This document shows positions 37,197 through 44,873 of a stretch of DNA of 64,000 bases, in pieces; positions within the stretch are counted from its first letter, which is position 1, and every line of letters begins with the position of its first letter. The position numbers and the translations under genes are program-made. The stretch spans positions 18,734-82,733 of the forward strand of contig CAYMCQ010000008.1 of NCBI GenBank assembly GCA_964389025.1, read 5' to 3'. Source of the stretch: CAYMCQ01 sp964389025. GTDB lineage: Bacteria > Verrucomicrobiota > Verrucomicrobiia > Limisphaerales > CAYMCQ01. The notes beneath the pieces are model-generated. The model saw nothing but the letters and a program-made list of their open reading frames with translations. It was not told where the DNA came from and made no database searches.

Positions 37197-37607
37197 ATGT
37201 CGCAGGAAATTCGTTCATTTCGCGAGTTGCGGTGCTACCAAAATGCGTTCGCCTTGCAACAGGACGTTTTTCAAATTTCAAAAGTGTGGCCGAGGGACGA
37301 AAAATTTTCTCTGACCGATCAGGTTCGGCGGTCGTCACGATCCATTGGCGCGAACATTGCCGAATCCTGGGCAAAACGCATTTACCCTTCCCATTTCGTG
37401 AGCAAGTTGACAGATGCGGATGGGGAATTGCAGGAAACCTCGCGCTGGATCGCAACAGCCTTCACCTGTGAATACATCACCGAGAAACAACACCACGATT
37501 TTCAAGCGCGTATCGAAGAAATCGGCGAGAGCCTCGGCAGAATGATGTCCATGCCCGAGAAGTTTGTGCCGAAAGCCAACCGCCGTCCTCGGCCCTCCGA
37601 CTTCTGA
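37197..37607 (+). CDS. Four-helix bundle protein, S23 / 23S rRNA intervening-sequence family
   Basis: The 136-residue, mostly helical protein has the S23 signature: FRELRCYQNAFALQQDVF, then LTDQVRRSSRSIGANIAESW, and a C-terminal helix EEIGESLGRMM. Members were first seen in intervening sequences of 23S rRNA genes and occur widely as stand-alone genes. The biochemical role is not established. The last residues (NRRPRPSDF) come from a repeat, and the gene lies between two inverted short-repeat arrays (37095-37173 and 37584-37640), as if carried as a cassette. No reverse transcriptase or variable repeat is near, so an Avd-like role in a diversity-generating element is not supported. Confidence 0.85.
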   Translation: MSQEIRSFRELRCYQNAFALQQDVFQISKVWPRDEKFSLTDQVRRSSRSIGANIAESWAKRIYPSHFVSKLTDADGELQETSRWIATAFTCEYITEKQHHDFQARIEEIGESLGRMMSMPEKFVPKANRRPRPSDF

Positions 37608-37640
37608 CCTCAGGCTTCCGGCCTCCGCCTTCCGTCTTCC
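37584..37640. repeat. Short-repeat array, right flank of S23 gene (inverted)
   Basis: The array ctccgacttctgacctcagg and cttccggcctccgccttccg is the imperfect reverse complement of the left array at 37095-37173. Confidence 0.82.
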
Positions 37641-37644
37641 AAAC

Positions 37645-38265
37645 TCAACCCACATCTTCCCCAAGTTCCACGTTCCAATAGGCGAGGTCCACAAAATGTT
37701 TCCAGCTATCGTGCTGGTTCAGCGTGAAGTTGATCTGCACGAATGGCCGCCACTTCGGCCGTTTCGGCTTGCGAATCAGGTGCATCCCGGCTTCCTGTGG
37801 CGTGCAGTTCGCCTTGCGCGTGTTGCAAGGGATGCAGGAGCAAACAATGTTTTCCCACGTCGTCGGTCCACCGCGATCCCGCGGGGTGACGTGGTCCAGA
37901 TTCAAATCCTTCCGCTCGAAAGCTTGTCCGCAGTATTGGCAGGTATTTTTGTCGCGCTCAAAAATGTTGTGCCGGGTGAACTTGACTTCCTTCTTCGGAA
38001 GGCGGTCATAAAGCACCAGCAAAATCACGCGCGGCACCCGAATCTTGAACGACACGGTGTGGATGCTTTCTGGGTGCGGCTCCTGCCGGGAAAAGTCGTG
38101 CCACGAACTGAAATCATACGTCTGAAACGAGCCGTCGTTCCGATCGAGAACAACCTGCGCGTGGCCCTGGAACAAAAGCGTCAGGGCGCGCTTGGCGGTG
38201 CAGATGTTGACTGCCTGCCACAAGCGATTGAGCACTAGCACATGCTGGTTCAGGAACGTAGTCAT
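37645..38265 (-). CDS. HNH endonuclease family protein
   Basis: The 206-residue protein has an HNH core in its C-terminal half: CQYCGQAFERKDLNLDH, then RDRGGPTTWENIVCSCIPCN with two C-x2-C pairs that bind a structural zinc. The N-terminal 80 residues (LVLNRLWQAVNICTAKRAL, then LFQGHAQVV) match the small chromosomal HNH proteins found widely in bacteria. Those are thought to act in DNA processing, but substrates are unknown. It is convergent with the S23 gene, with the repeat array between. A homing or restriction function is not indicated by its neighbours. Confidence 0.85.
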   Translation of the reverse strand: MTTFLNQHVLVLNRLWQAVNICTAKRALTLLFQGHAQVVLDRNDGSFQTYDFSSWHDFSRQEPHPESIHTVSFKIRVPRVILLVLYDRLPKKEVKFTRHNIFERDKNTCQYCGQAFERKDLNLDHVTPRDRGGPTTWENIVCSCIPCNTRKANCTPQEAGMHLIRKPKRPKWRPFVQINFTLNQHDSWKHFVDLAYWNVELGEDVG

Positions 38266-38348
38266 TTCTTACGTTTTTCGAGCGGACAGTAGCATGAACC
38301 GCCGGGCTGTGTCAACGAGCGCCGGCAGCAAAAAACCGGATTGAAGTC

Positions 38349-40745
38349 TTAATTGCCCTCGCCAGAAACTTCTTCGGCCTGCCGGAATGGTTTTTTTGCC
38401 CGATACAACGCCAGTCTTTTTTCTGCAGCCTGGGCAAGATCAGCTTCGCCCCGAGACAGCGCCTGTTGCCGAACTTGTGCGGCTGCCTGAATCGCCTCCT
38501 CGAACTGCCCGGTTTCAGCCAAAGCCGCGTCCAATGTCCCAAGAAAACGCGTCTCGACATTTGAAGAAAGTTCGCAAGCCTGCCGTGCGAATTTCACGGC
38601 GTCGCTTCCGTTGCGAACTTCGCTCTTGGGATGCGTTGCAAGAATCCATGCAAGGTCATTGAGCGCGACGGGGAAATCAGGCTTGAGCCGGATCGCTTCG
38701 CGGTAAAAATGGATTGCCTGCTCTCTATTTCCATTCATGACAAGCGCGAGACCGACTTCATAAAAGGCCTGTGGGTTTTCGGGCCGCAATTGGGCAATCT
38801 CGCAAAAATGCGCCAGCGCTTGTTCGCTCTTGCCCCGCCGCGACAAAATGAGCGCCAGTCGCCGATGCGTTTCGGCGTCGCCGGGCTGAACTTTCAAAAC
38901 GGCAGATAATCGGTCCGCCGCAGAATTCAGCTCGCCCTGCTTTTGCGCCCCAATTGCTTCCTGTTTGAACTGCTCCAGCAAACCGGGCTTCTGCTGGAGT
39001 GCGGTCGCAAACTCTTTTTGCGCTTCGTTCGTCTTGCCTGCGTCCAAGAGCACGCTGCCGAGGTATAAATGCGCCTCAGCGCCGGCTGGATTCAGCCGGA
39101 TGACTTCACGGAGGTGAGCCAGACTGCCGGAAAAATCTTTTTTCTTCGCCAGCGCCAGCCCCAAGTCCCTCTGCGCGAGCAAAAAATCGGGACGGAGTTG
39201 CGCCGCGCGCTCATAATGTGAAATCGCTTCGTCCAGCCGGTCCAATTCCGCGAGAGTAAGGCCGAGGTTGTAATGCGCGACGACGTGGTTCGAGTCAGAT
39301 TGCAGCGCCCGCTCGTAATGCGGGACGGCCTCCTGGCGTTTGCCCTGGATGACCAGCACGTTTGCGAGATTGTTTTGCATTTCCGGATAGTGCGGCATGA
39401 GCCTCGCCCCTTCGGCAAAATGTTCTCCCGCTTCATCCACTTTCTTTTGTTCGAGCAACGCCATCCCGAGGTTGTAGTGGGCGATTGCGTTGTTGCTGGT
39501 GACGGCCAGTGTGCGCTTGAAAAGCGTTTCGCCGTCCCGCCAAAACTGCAATTGATGCAGTGTGACCGCCGCGCAACAGGCGACGGCCAGAATACCAGAT
39601 GTTTTCAAAATGATCTGGTCGTAAGCTCTCGCCTGGAAAAAATCACTCACGCCCCACGCGATGATGATGAACACGCCGACGGCCGGAAGGTAAGTGTAAC
39701 GATCCGCCATGGACTGCACGCCCACCTGAACCAGTCCGATGACCGGCACCAGCATTCCCAGAAACCAAAACCATCCGACAGCAAAGTAAGGCCGCTCCCG
39801 CCGCCGCTGTATCACGGCAAGGCTCGCTACAACCAGAAAAAATCCAGCCACGAGAATCGCGGGCCACGCCCAGTAACCCGGATACGGATACAGCACCGCC
39901 AGTTCCGTGGGCCAGATGATTTTCTTCAGGTAGCGCACATACGAAAATAACGCGTTGAAAATCCGGATGAGCATCGGGAGCGACTCCACGGCCATGATTG
40001 TTTTTTGCTGCGCCCACAACGTCACCGCGCACGACGCCAGGCTCAAAGTGATGAAGGGCATTTTTTCGAGAACAAGCCTTTGCCAATTCCGCATTCCGTC
40101 CGCACTCGACGTTCGATTCAGCGGCCAAAAATCCAGAAGCAGAAGAACGAACGGCAGCGTCACCACCATCGGTTTGCTCATCAAGCCAAGCGCGAAAAGA
40201 AACAGCGCAAGCACATACCATTTCTTTGCGCTGACTTTGGACTTTAGACTTTGGACTTTGGACTCCGCAAAACGCACATACGCCCACACCGTCAGAAAAA
40301 AGAAAAACGCGCTGAGGACGTCTTTGCGCTCGGCCACCCACGCGACCGATTCGACGTGCAGTGGATGCAGCGCAAACAGCGCCGCCACAAACACGCTGCG
40401 CCACGCCGCGCGAGTCATTCTTTGGAGCAGCGAGAAAAGCAGAAGCGTGTTTGCAACGTGGAAAAGCACGTTCGTCAGATGATGCCCCCAGGCATTCAAG
40501 CCGAAGAGTTGCGCGTCCAGCATGTGGGAAATCCACGTCAGCGGATGCCAGTTCGTCGCGTAGCGGCCTGAGAACGCCCACGCAATTCCTTCGAACGTCA
40601 GTCCGTTTTTGACCTGTAGATTGTTGAGGACGTATTGCGGGTCGTCGTAATTTACGAAGCCGAAAGTCAACAGCGGGCTGTAAACCAAAAAGGTCACGAC
40701 GGCGAGCGCGACCGCGATTGGCCAGATTTTTCGTTCAGCTTCCAT
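38349..40745 (-). CDS. TMTC-like membrane protein with long TPR tail (paralogue 2)
   Basis: The 798-residue protein has the N-terminal GT-C-like membrane part with FVNYDDPQYV, HPLHVESVAWVAERKDVLS and WFLGMLVPVIGLVQVG, then ADRYTYLPAVG. About nine TPR units follow (for example HYNLGMALLEQKKVDEAGEHF). It ends with LALYRAKKPFRQ, a tail shared by most members of this array. Loop A carries a heptamer repeat (40232-40264); loop B shows none. It is the most downstream of four consecutive minus-strand paralogues, 51 bases from the next stop. A lipid-linked-sugar transferase role is inferred from the TMTC likeness. Confidence 0.84.
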   Translation of the reverse strand: MEAERKIWPIAVALAVVTFLVYSPLLTFGFVNYDDPQYVLNNLQVKNGLTFEGIAWAFSGRYATNWHPLTWISHMLDAQLFGLNAWGHHLTNVLFHVANTLLLFSLLQRMTRAAWRSVFVAALFALHPLHVESVAWVAERKDVLSAFFFFLTVWAYVRFAESKVQSLKSKVSAKKWYVLALFLFALGLMSKPMVVTLPFVLLLLDFWPLNRTSSADGMRNWQRLVLEKMPFITLSLASCAVTLWAQQKTIMAVESLPMLIRIFNALFSYVRYLKKIIWPTELAVLYPYPGYWAWPAILVAGFFLVVASLAVIQRRRERPYFAVGWFWFLGMLVPVIGLVQVGVQSMADRYTYLPAVGVFIIIAWGVSDFFQARAYDQIILKTSGILAVACCAAVTLHQLQFWRDGETLFKRTLAVTSNNAIAHYNLGMALLEQKKVDEAGEHFAEGARLMPHYPEMQNNLANVLVIQGKRQEAVPHYERALQSDSNHVVAHYNLGLTLAELDRLDEAISHYERAAQLRPDFLLAQRDLGLALAKKKDFSGSLAHLREVIRLNPAGAEAHLYLGSVLLDAGKTNEAQKEFATALQQKPGLLEQFKQEAIGAQKQGELNSAADRLSAVLKVQPGDAETHRRLALILSRRGKSEQALAHFCEIAQLRPENPQAFYEVGLALVMNGNREQAIHFYREAIRLKPDFPVALNDLAWILATHPKSEVRNGSDAVKFARQACELSSNVETRFLGTLDAALAETGQFEEAIQAAAQVRQQALSRGEADLAQAAEKRLALYRAKKPFRQAEEVSGEGN
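40232..40264. repeat. Heptamer repeat inside TMTC-like paralogue 2 (loop A)
   Basis: The unit ACTTTGG/ACTTTAG is repeated four to five times. It encodes SKVQSLKSKV, in frame, at the same loop as in the other paralogues. Confidence 0.82.
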
Positions 40746-40793
40746 GACGACGGGTGGGGATATTGAAAGAAACTGCCTGAAACGAAAACAACT

Positions 40794-42638
40794 TTATTGC
40801 CGAGTGGGGTTGCTCTTGTCAGGGAATTGGTTTTGCAGTTCAGCCGAGCGTTTCTGCGCCTCAGAGTGGTTTGGATTGATCCGAAGCAATATTGTGTAGT
40901 GCTCAATCGCTTCATTTGTCTTTCCCTGAAAAGCCAGCAGATTGGCCATTCCATAATGCGCGTCGGCATAATCCGGGTTGAGGCGCAAAGCTTCTTCGAG
41001 ATGTGATTTGGCCTCTTCAAGTTCGCCCGCGCTTAGAAGCGCAGTAGCAAGGTTGCTGTGTGCCGGTGCGTGGTCAGGGTCCAAACGCAAAACCTCTCGA
41101 AACTCCGTGATGGCCTCGTCAATTCTTCCGGCGCTCGCGAGTGCTGAACCGAGGTTGATGTGTGCGTCCAAAAAGTTCGGACGAATGCGGACGGCTTCAC
41201 TGAAATGATTGATCGCCTGTGCAAATTCTTGGCGATGAAATAAAACTATGCCGAGGTTATTGTGAGCGTTGGCATAGTTTGGCCTCAGCCGAAGGGCTTC
41301 CTGATAATAAGCAGCAGGGTCGCCACCACGGCTGCCAATCGCTTCCCCCAAAACGTATTGGGCCACCGGATTGTAATGCGTAACTCGCACCGCTTGGGCA
41401 AAAAGTGTTTCAGTATTTTTCCAGTGAGAGGCTTGGGAAACCGTCAGTCCAAAACAAAGCACCAGAATTCCAATTGTCAGTCCCGGCCAAAAAAAACCAT
41501 TTTGAATTTTGCTTCCAAAAACTTCCCAAGAGATCCAAATGATTGCGATGAACAAGCCGATTGACGGAATGTAGGTGTAGCGATCCGCCATCGCCTGGGC
41601 TCCGACTTGCACAAGGCCAATCACTGGCACGAGCGTTCCTAGAAACCAAAACCAACCGACAGCCAAATATGGCGAGCGACGCAATCTCCACACGGCCAAC
41701 GAAGTTATTCCAAGCAAAACGAAAAAGGCTAGGATTGCTGCTGTGATTTGTGGCGTGTGTGGAAACGGATAAAGCACCGCGAGATCGGAGGGCCAAAACA
41801 TTTTACGGATGTAAGTCAGGCAACCGACCAGCGCATTGGAAAGCCGGGGACCCATCGGCAGTCTTGCGATGTCTGTCATCGCGCCGCCGCTGCGCTGCAC
41901 GACAAACGTGATGACGCAGGAAGCGAGGGTCAAAGCGAAGAATGGAGTTTTTTCCAAAAGCAAACTCCGGAGCGTTGAAAGTTGAAAGTTGAAAGTTGAT
42001 GGCTGGAACCGCCGCAACGGCCAGAAATCCAGCAGGAGCAAAACAAACGGCGTCGTGACCAGCATAGGTTTGCTCATTAAGCCGAGCGCGAAAAAGAAAA
42101 GAGCTAGGAGATAGCTTTGAATGCTGAATTTTGAATTTTTAACTTTGAATTCTACGAACCGCGAGTAAGCCCAAAGCGTTAGCATGAAAAAGAAGGTGCT
42201 CAATACGTCTTTCCGCTCCGCCACCCATGCGACCGATTCCACGTGCAGCGGATGAAGTGCAAACAGCGCGGCGACAAACGCGCTCCGCCAAAGCGCGCCG
42301 GTCATTTTTTTCAGGACTAGAAAGACCAGCACCGAGTTGGCGATGTGGAACAGCAGATTGGTCAGATGGTGCCAACCGGGTTTCAGTCCGAACATCTCGA
42401 CATCGAGCATGTGGGAAAGCCATGTCAGCGGATGCCAATTGTCCGCATGGCCGGTCGTAAAAGCCCATGCGATGCTTTTGGCATTTATACCCGATTGAAC
42501 CACGTCGTTTGCGGTGACATACTCCTGATCGTCGTAATTCACAAAGCTATGCCGCGTGACTTGCCAAAATGCGGCGAACGTGATTAGCGCAAGCCCGAAT
42601 GCAATCAGTCCCGTGAAGTTTTTCTTTGCCGTTGCCAT
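40794..42638 (-). CDS. TMTC-like membrane protein with TPR tail (paralogue 3)
   Basis: The product has 614 residues from the ATG (a TTG one codon earlier is not needed). It contains FVNYDDQEYV, HPLHVESVAWVAERKDVLS, WFLGTLVPVIGLVQVG and MADRYTYIPS. About five TPR units follow; the LYR-KPFRQ tail of the other copies is missing and the end is SNPTRQ. Loop A and loop B both carry repeat-derived in-frame sequence, but with units different from the neighbours (tttgaat and gttgaaa types). Its start lies five bases after the stop of paralogue 4, so co-transcription is likely. Confidence 0.84.
   Translation of the reverse strand: MATAKKNFTGLIAFGLALITFAAFWQVTRHSFVNYDDQEYVTANDVVQSGINAKSIAWAFTTGHADNWHPLTWLSHMLDVEMFGLKPGWHHLTNLLFHIANSVLVFLVLKKMTGALWRSAFVAALFALHPLHVESVAWVAERKDVLSTFFFMLTLWAYSRFVEFKVKNSKFSIQSYLLALFFFALGLMSKPMLVTTPFVLLLLDFWPLRRFQPSTFNFQLSTLRSLLLEKTPFFALTLASCVITFVVQRSGGAMTDIARLPMGPRLSNALVGCLTYIRKMFWPSDLAVLYPFPHTPQITAAILAFFVLLGITSLAVWRLRRSPYLAVGWFWFLGTLVPVIGLVQVGAQAMADRYTYIPSIGLFIAIIWISWEVFGSKIQNGFFWPGLTIGILVLCFGLTVSQASHWKNTETLFAQAVRVTHYNPVAQYVLGEAIGSRGGDPAAYYQEALRLRPNYANAHNNLGIVLFHRQEFAQAINHFSEAVRIRPNFLDAHINLGSALASAGRIDEAITEFREVLRLDPDHAPAHSNLATALLSAGELEEAKSHLEEALRLNPDYADAHYGMANLLAFQGKTNEAIEHYTILLRINPNHSEAQKRSAELQNQFPDKSNPTRQ
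41974..42000. repeat. Heptamer repeat inside TMTC-like paralogue 3 (loop B)
   Basis: GTTGAAA is repeated three times, then GTTGATG. It encodes the Phe/Gln/Ser/Thr stretch STFNFQLSTL in frame. Confidence 0.85.
42116..42153. repeat. AT-rich short repeat inside TMTC-like paralogue 3 (loop A)
   Basis: Repeated tttgaat and ttttgaa units with small changes encode VEFKVKNSKFSIQS. The run is noticeably more AT-rich than the gene around it. Confidence 0.78.
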
Positions 42639-42643
42639 CAAGA

Positions 42644-44869
42644 TTATTTTTGCCTGAAGGGTTGTTTCGAACGATACAATTTCATTCGCTCCTCGGCGGC
42701 TTGCGCCAGTTCATTTTGCCCTTTTTCTAAAGCCAGCTTGCGCGTTATCTCCGCGGTGGAAATGGCTTCGTCGAAACGTCCGGTTTCGGCGTAAGCGGCG
42801 TCGAGCGCACCCAAAAAACGCGCCTCCTTGTAGTTCGCCAGTTCACAGGCTTTTCTGGCGAGCCGCACCGCTTCCTCGCCGTTGCGAAGCTCCGCTTTCG
42901 AATCCGTCGCCAAAATCCAGGCCAGATCGTTCAGCGCCCCCAACGAGCCGGGGTGAATTTCCAGCGCGCGACGATACTCAGGAACCGCCTCCGCGCTTTT
43001 TCCGCTCATGGCCAGAGCCAGCGCCAGTTTCTGGTGGGCGTCCGCGTCGTCGGGTTTCAGTTTTGCCGCATCGGAAAGACGCGTGATTGCCTCATCAAAT
43101 CTTCCCTGTCGCAACAGCAGATTGCCGAAATTGAAATGCGCGTCGGCGTAATCGCTTTTGCGGCGCAGGATTTCCTGGAACTGCGCCGCCGCCTCGTCGA
43201 AGTTTCCCTGCTCGCCGAGAACGATGCCCAAACTGTTCCGCGCTTCGAACATGTGCGGTTGAAACTTCAGCGCGGTCTGATATTCCTTGACGGCCTCGTC
43301 AGGTCTTCCCGCCATCGCCAGCACGCGGCCCAGATTGTAATGAGTTTCTCCCGAGCCGGGTTTGGCCTGCAGTGCGGCATGGTAATGCCCGATGGCTTCA
43401 TCAAATTTTCCGCGCAACACGAGCGTGAGGCCGATGTTGTTGTGAGCTTCGGCGTAGTCGGGCTTGAGCCGCACCGCCTCTTCGAAATGCGGAAACGCCT
43501 CGTCCACCCTGTTCTGTGGCACCAATGCCGCGCCGTAACTGTATTCCGCCACCGGATTGTTGCGCGTGACTCGCAGCGCGTGCGCAAACAACGTCTCGCT
43601 GTCCCGCCAATAACCGGCCTGATTCATTGTCAGTCTGAAACATGTCGCCAAAATTCCGCACGCGACCGTCGCCCAGATGAATTTATATTGAATCCTGTTC
43701 CCGAAAATTTCCCACGCGCCCCACGTCAGCGCGATGAACAAGCCGATCAATGGAATATAAGTGTAACGGTCGGCCATGGATTGCATTCCAACTTGCACGA
43801 GACCGATGACCGGCACGAGCGTTCCTAAAAACCAAAACCAGCCCACGGCCAGATAGGGCGACCGACGCCACCGCCAGACGGCAAGAATTGTGATTCCGCA
43901 AAGAACCAGCGCAGAAAATAGCACGAGAGAAGCTGAAAACACTTTTGGAAACGGATAAAAAACCGCGAGGTCAACCGGCAAAAACGTTTTTCGGACGTAA
44001 GTGACGCAAGCAACAAGCGCGTTGCCGGCGCGCACACCCATCGGCAGGGCCGTCACGTCCGCAATGGCGCCGCCGCGATGTTGCACGACGACAGTAATGA
44101 CGCTGGATGCCAGCGCGAGAATGAAGAACGGGATTTTTTCAATAAGGAGACCAGGAATCCATGAAAGTTTCCTGCCTTCCTGGTTTCCTGATGGGGTTTT
44201 CAGGTCAAATCGCCGCAGAGGCCAGTAATCGAGGAGCAACAGCACAAACGGTGTTGTCACCAGCATCGGTTTGCTCATCAAGCCGAGCGCGAAGAAGAGA
44301 AGGGCAAGCCAGTAGAAGCCGGAGGTCAGAGGGCGGAAGTCGGAGGCCGTGCTTCTGACTTCTGACTTCTGACTTCTGACTTCCGGCCTCCGCGCATACG
44401 CCCAAATGGTCAGAAAAAAGAAAAACGTGCTGAGAACATCTTTGCGCTCCGCAATCCACGCGACCGACTCCACGTGCAACGGATGAATGGCAAACAGCGC
44501 GGCCACGAATGCGCTTCGCCAAAGCGCACGAGTCATTTTTTTGAGAACCAGAAAAAGCAGAAGCGTGTTGGCGATGTGCAGCAGGAGACTTGTGAAGTGA
44601 TGACTGCCCGGTTTCACGCCAAACACTCCCACGTCCAGCATGTGCGAGAGCCAGGTCAGCGGATGCCAGTTGCCGGCGAAGTCCGTCGTGAAAGCCCACG
44701 CGAAACTTTTGGCGTTCAGTCCGGACAAAACCATCGGATTCTCGGTGACATAGTCCTGATCGTCAAAATTGATGAATCCGTTTTGTGTGATTCGCCAGAA
44801 CGCCGCGAGAGTAATCACGGCCAGCGCGACAGCGATCAGAATGGAGACAGGATTTCTTTTTGCAGTCAT
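42644..44869 (-). CDS. TMTC-like membrane protein with TPR tail (paralogue 4)
   Basis: The 741-residue protein has FINFDDQDYV near its start, HPLHVESVAWIAERKDVLS, WFLGTLVPVIGLVQVG and MADRYTYIPL. About eight TPR units follow, and the tail is KLYRSKQPFRQK. Loop A is the repeat-encoded RRPEVRSQKSEVRSTASDF; loop B is SGNQEGRKLSW. A 263-base block covering both loops is identical to paralogue 5. The ATG is three bases from the stop of paralogue 5, so the two are translationally linked. The acidic pair after helix 1 is kept, which argues against decay. Confidence 0.85.
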   Translation of the reverse strand: MTAKRNPVSILIAVALAVITLAAFWRITQNGFINFDDQDYVTENPMVLSGLNAKSFAWAFTTDFAGNWHPLTWLSHMLDVGVFGVKPGSHHFTSLLLHIANTLLLFLVLKKMTRALWRSAFVAALFAIHPLHVESVAWIAERKDVLSTFFFFLTIWAYARRPEVRSQKSEVRSTASDFRPLTSGFYWLALLFFALGLMSKPMLVTTPFVLLLLDYWPLRRFDLKTPSGNQEGRKLSWIPGLLIEKIPFFILALASSVITVVVQHRGGAIADVTALPMGVRAGNALVACVTYVRKTFLPVDLAVFYPFPKVFSASLVLFSALVLCGITILAVWRWRRSPYLAVGWFWFLGTLVPVIGLVQVGMQSMADRYTYIPLIGLFIALTWGAWEIFGNRIQYKFIWATVACGILATCFRLTMNQAGYWRDSETLFAHALRVTRNNPVAEYSYGAALVPQNRVDEAFPHFEEAVRLKPDYAEAHNNIGLTLVLRGKFDEAIGHYHAALQAKPGSGETHYNLGRVLAMAGRPDEAVKEYQTALKFQPHMFEARNSLGIVLGEQGNFDEAAAQFQEILRRKSDYADAHFNFGNLLLRQGRFDEAITRLSDAAKLKPDDADAHQKLALALAMSGKSAEAVPEYRRALEIHPGSLGALNDLAWILATDSKAELRNGEEAVRLARKACELANYKEARFLGALDAAYAETGRFDEAISTAEITRKLALEKGQNELAQAAEERMKLYRSKQPFRQK
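44133..44395. repeat. 263-base identical block, copy in paralogue 4
   Basis: Identical to 46690-46952 (offset 2557). It runs from loop B through two membrane helices to the end of the loop-A repeat (44318-44391). The loop-B short repeats (cctgccttcctggtttcctg) are at about 44151-44192. Confidence 0.93.
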
Positions 44870-44873
44870 GAAA

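Noticed and set aside
37197..37607. Avd-like accessory of a diversity-generating retroelement
   Set aside because: The protein is of the S23 four-helix type, but there is no reverse transcriptase, template repeat or variable repeat nearby.
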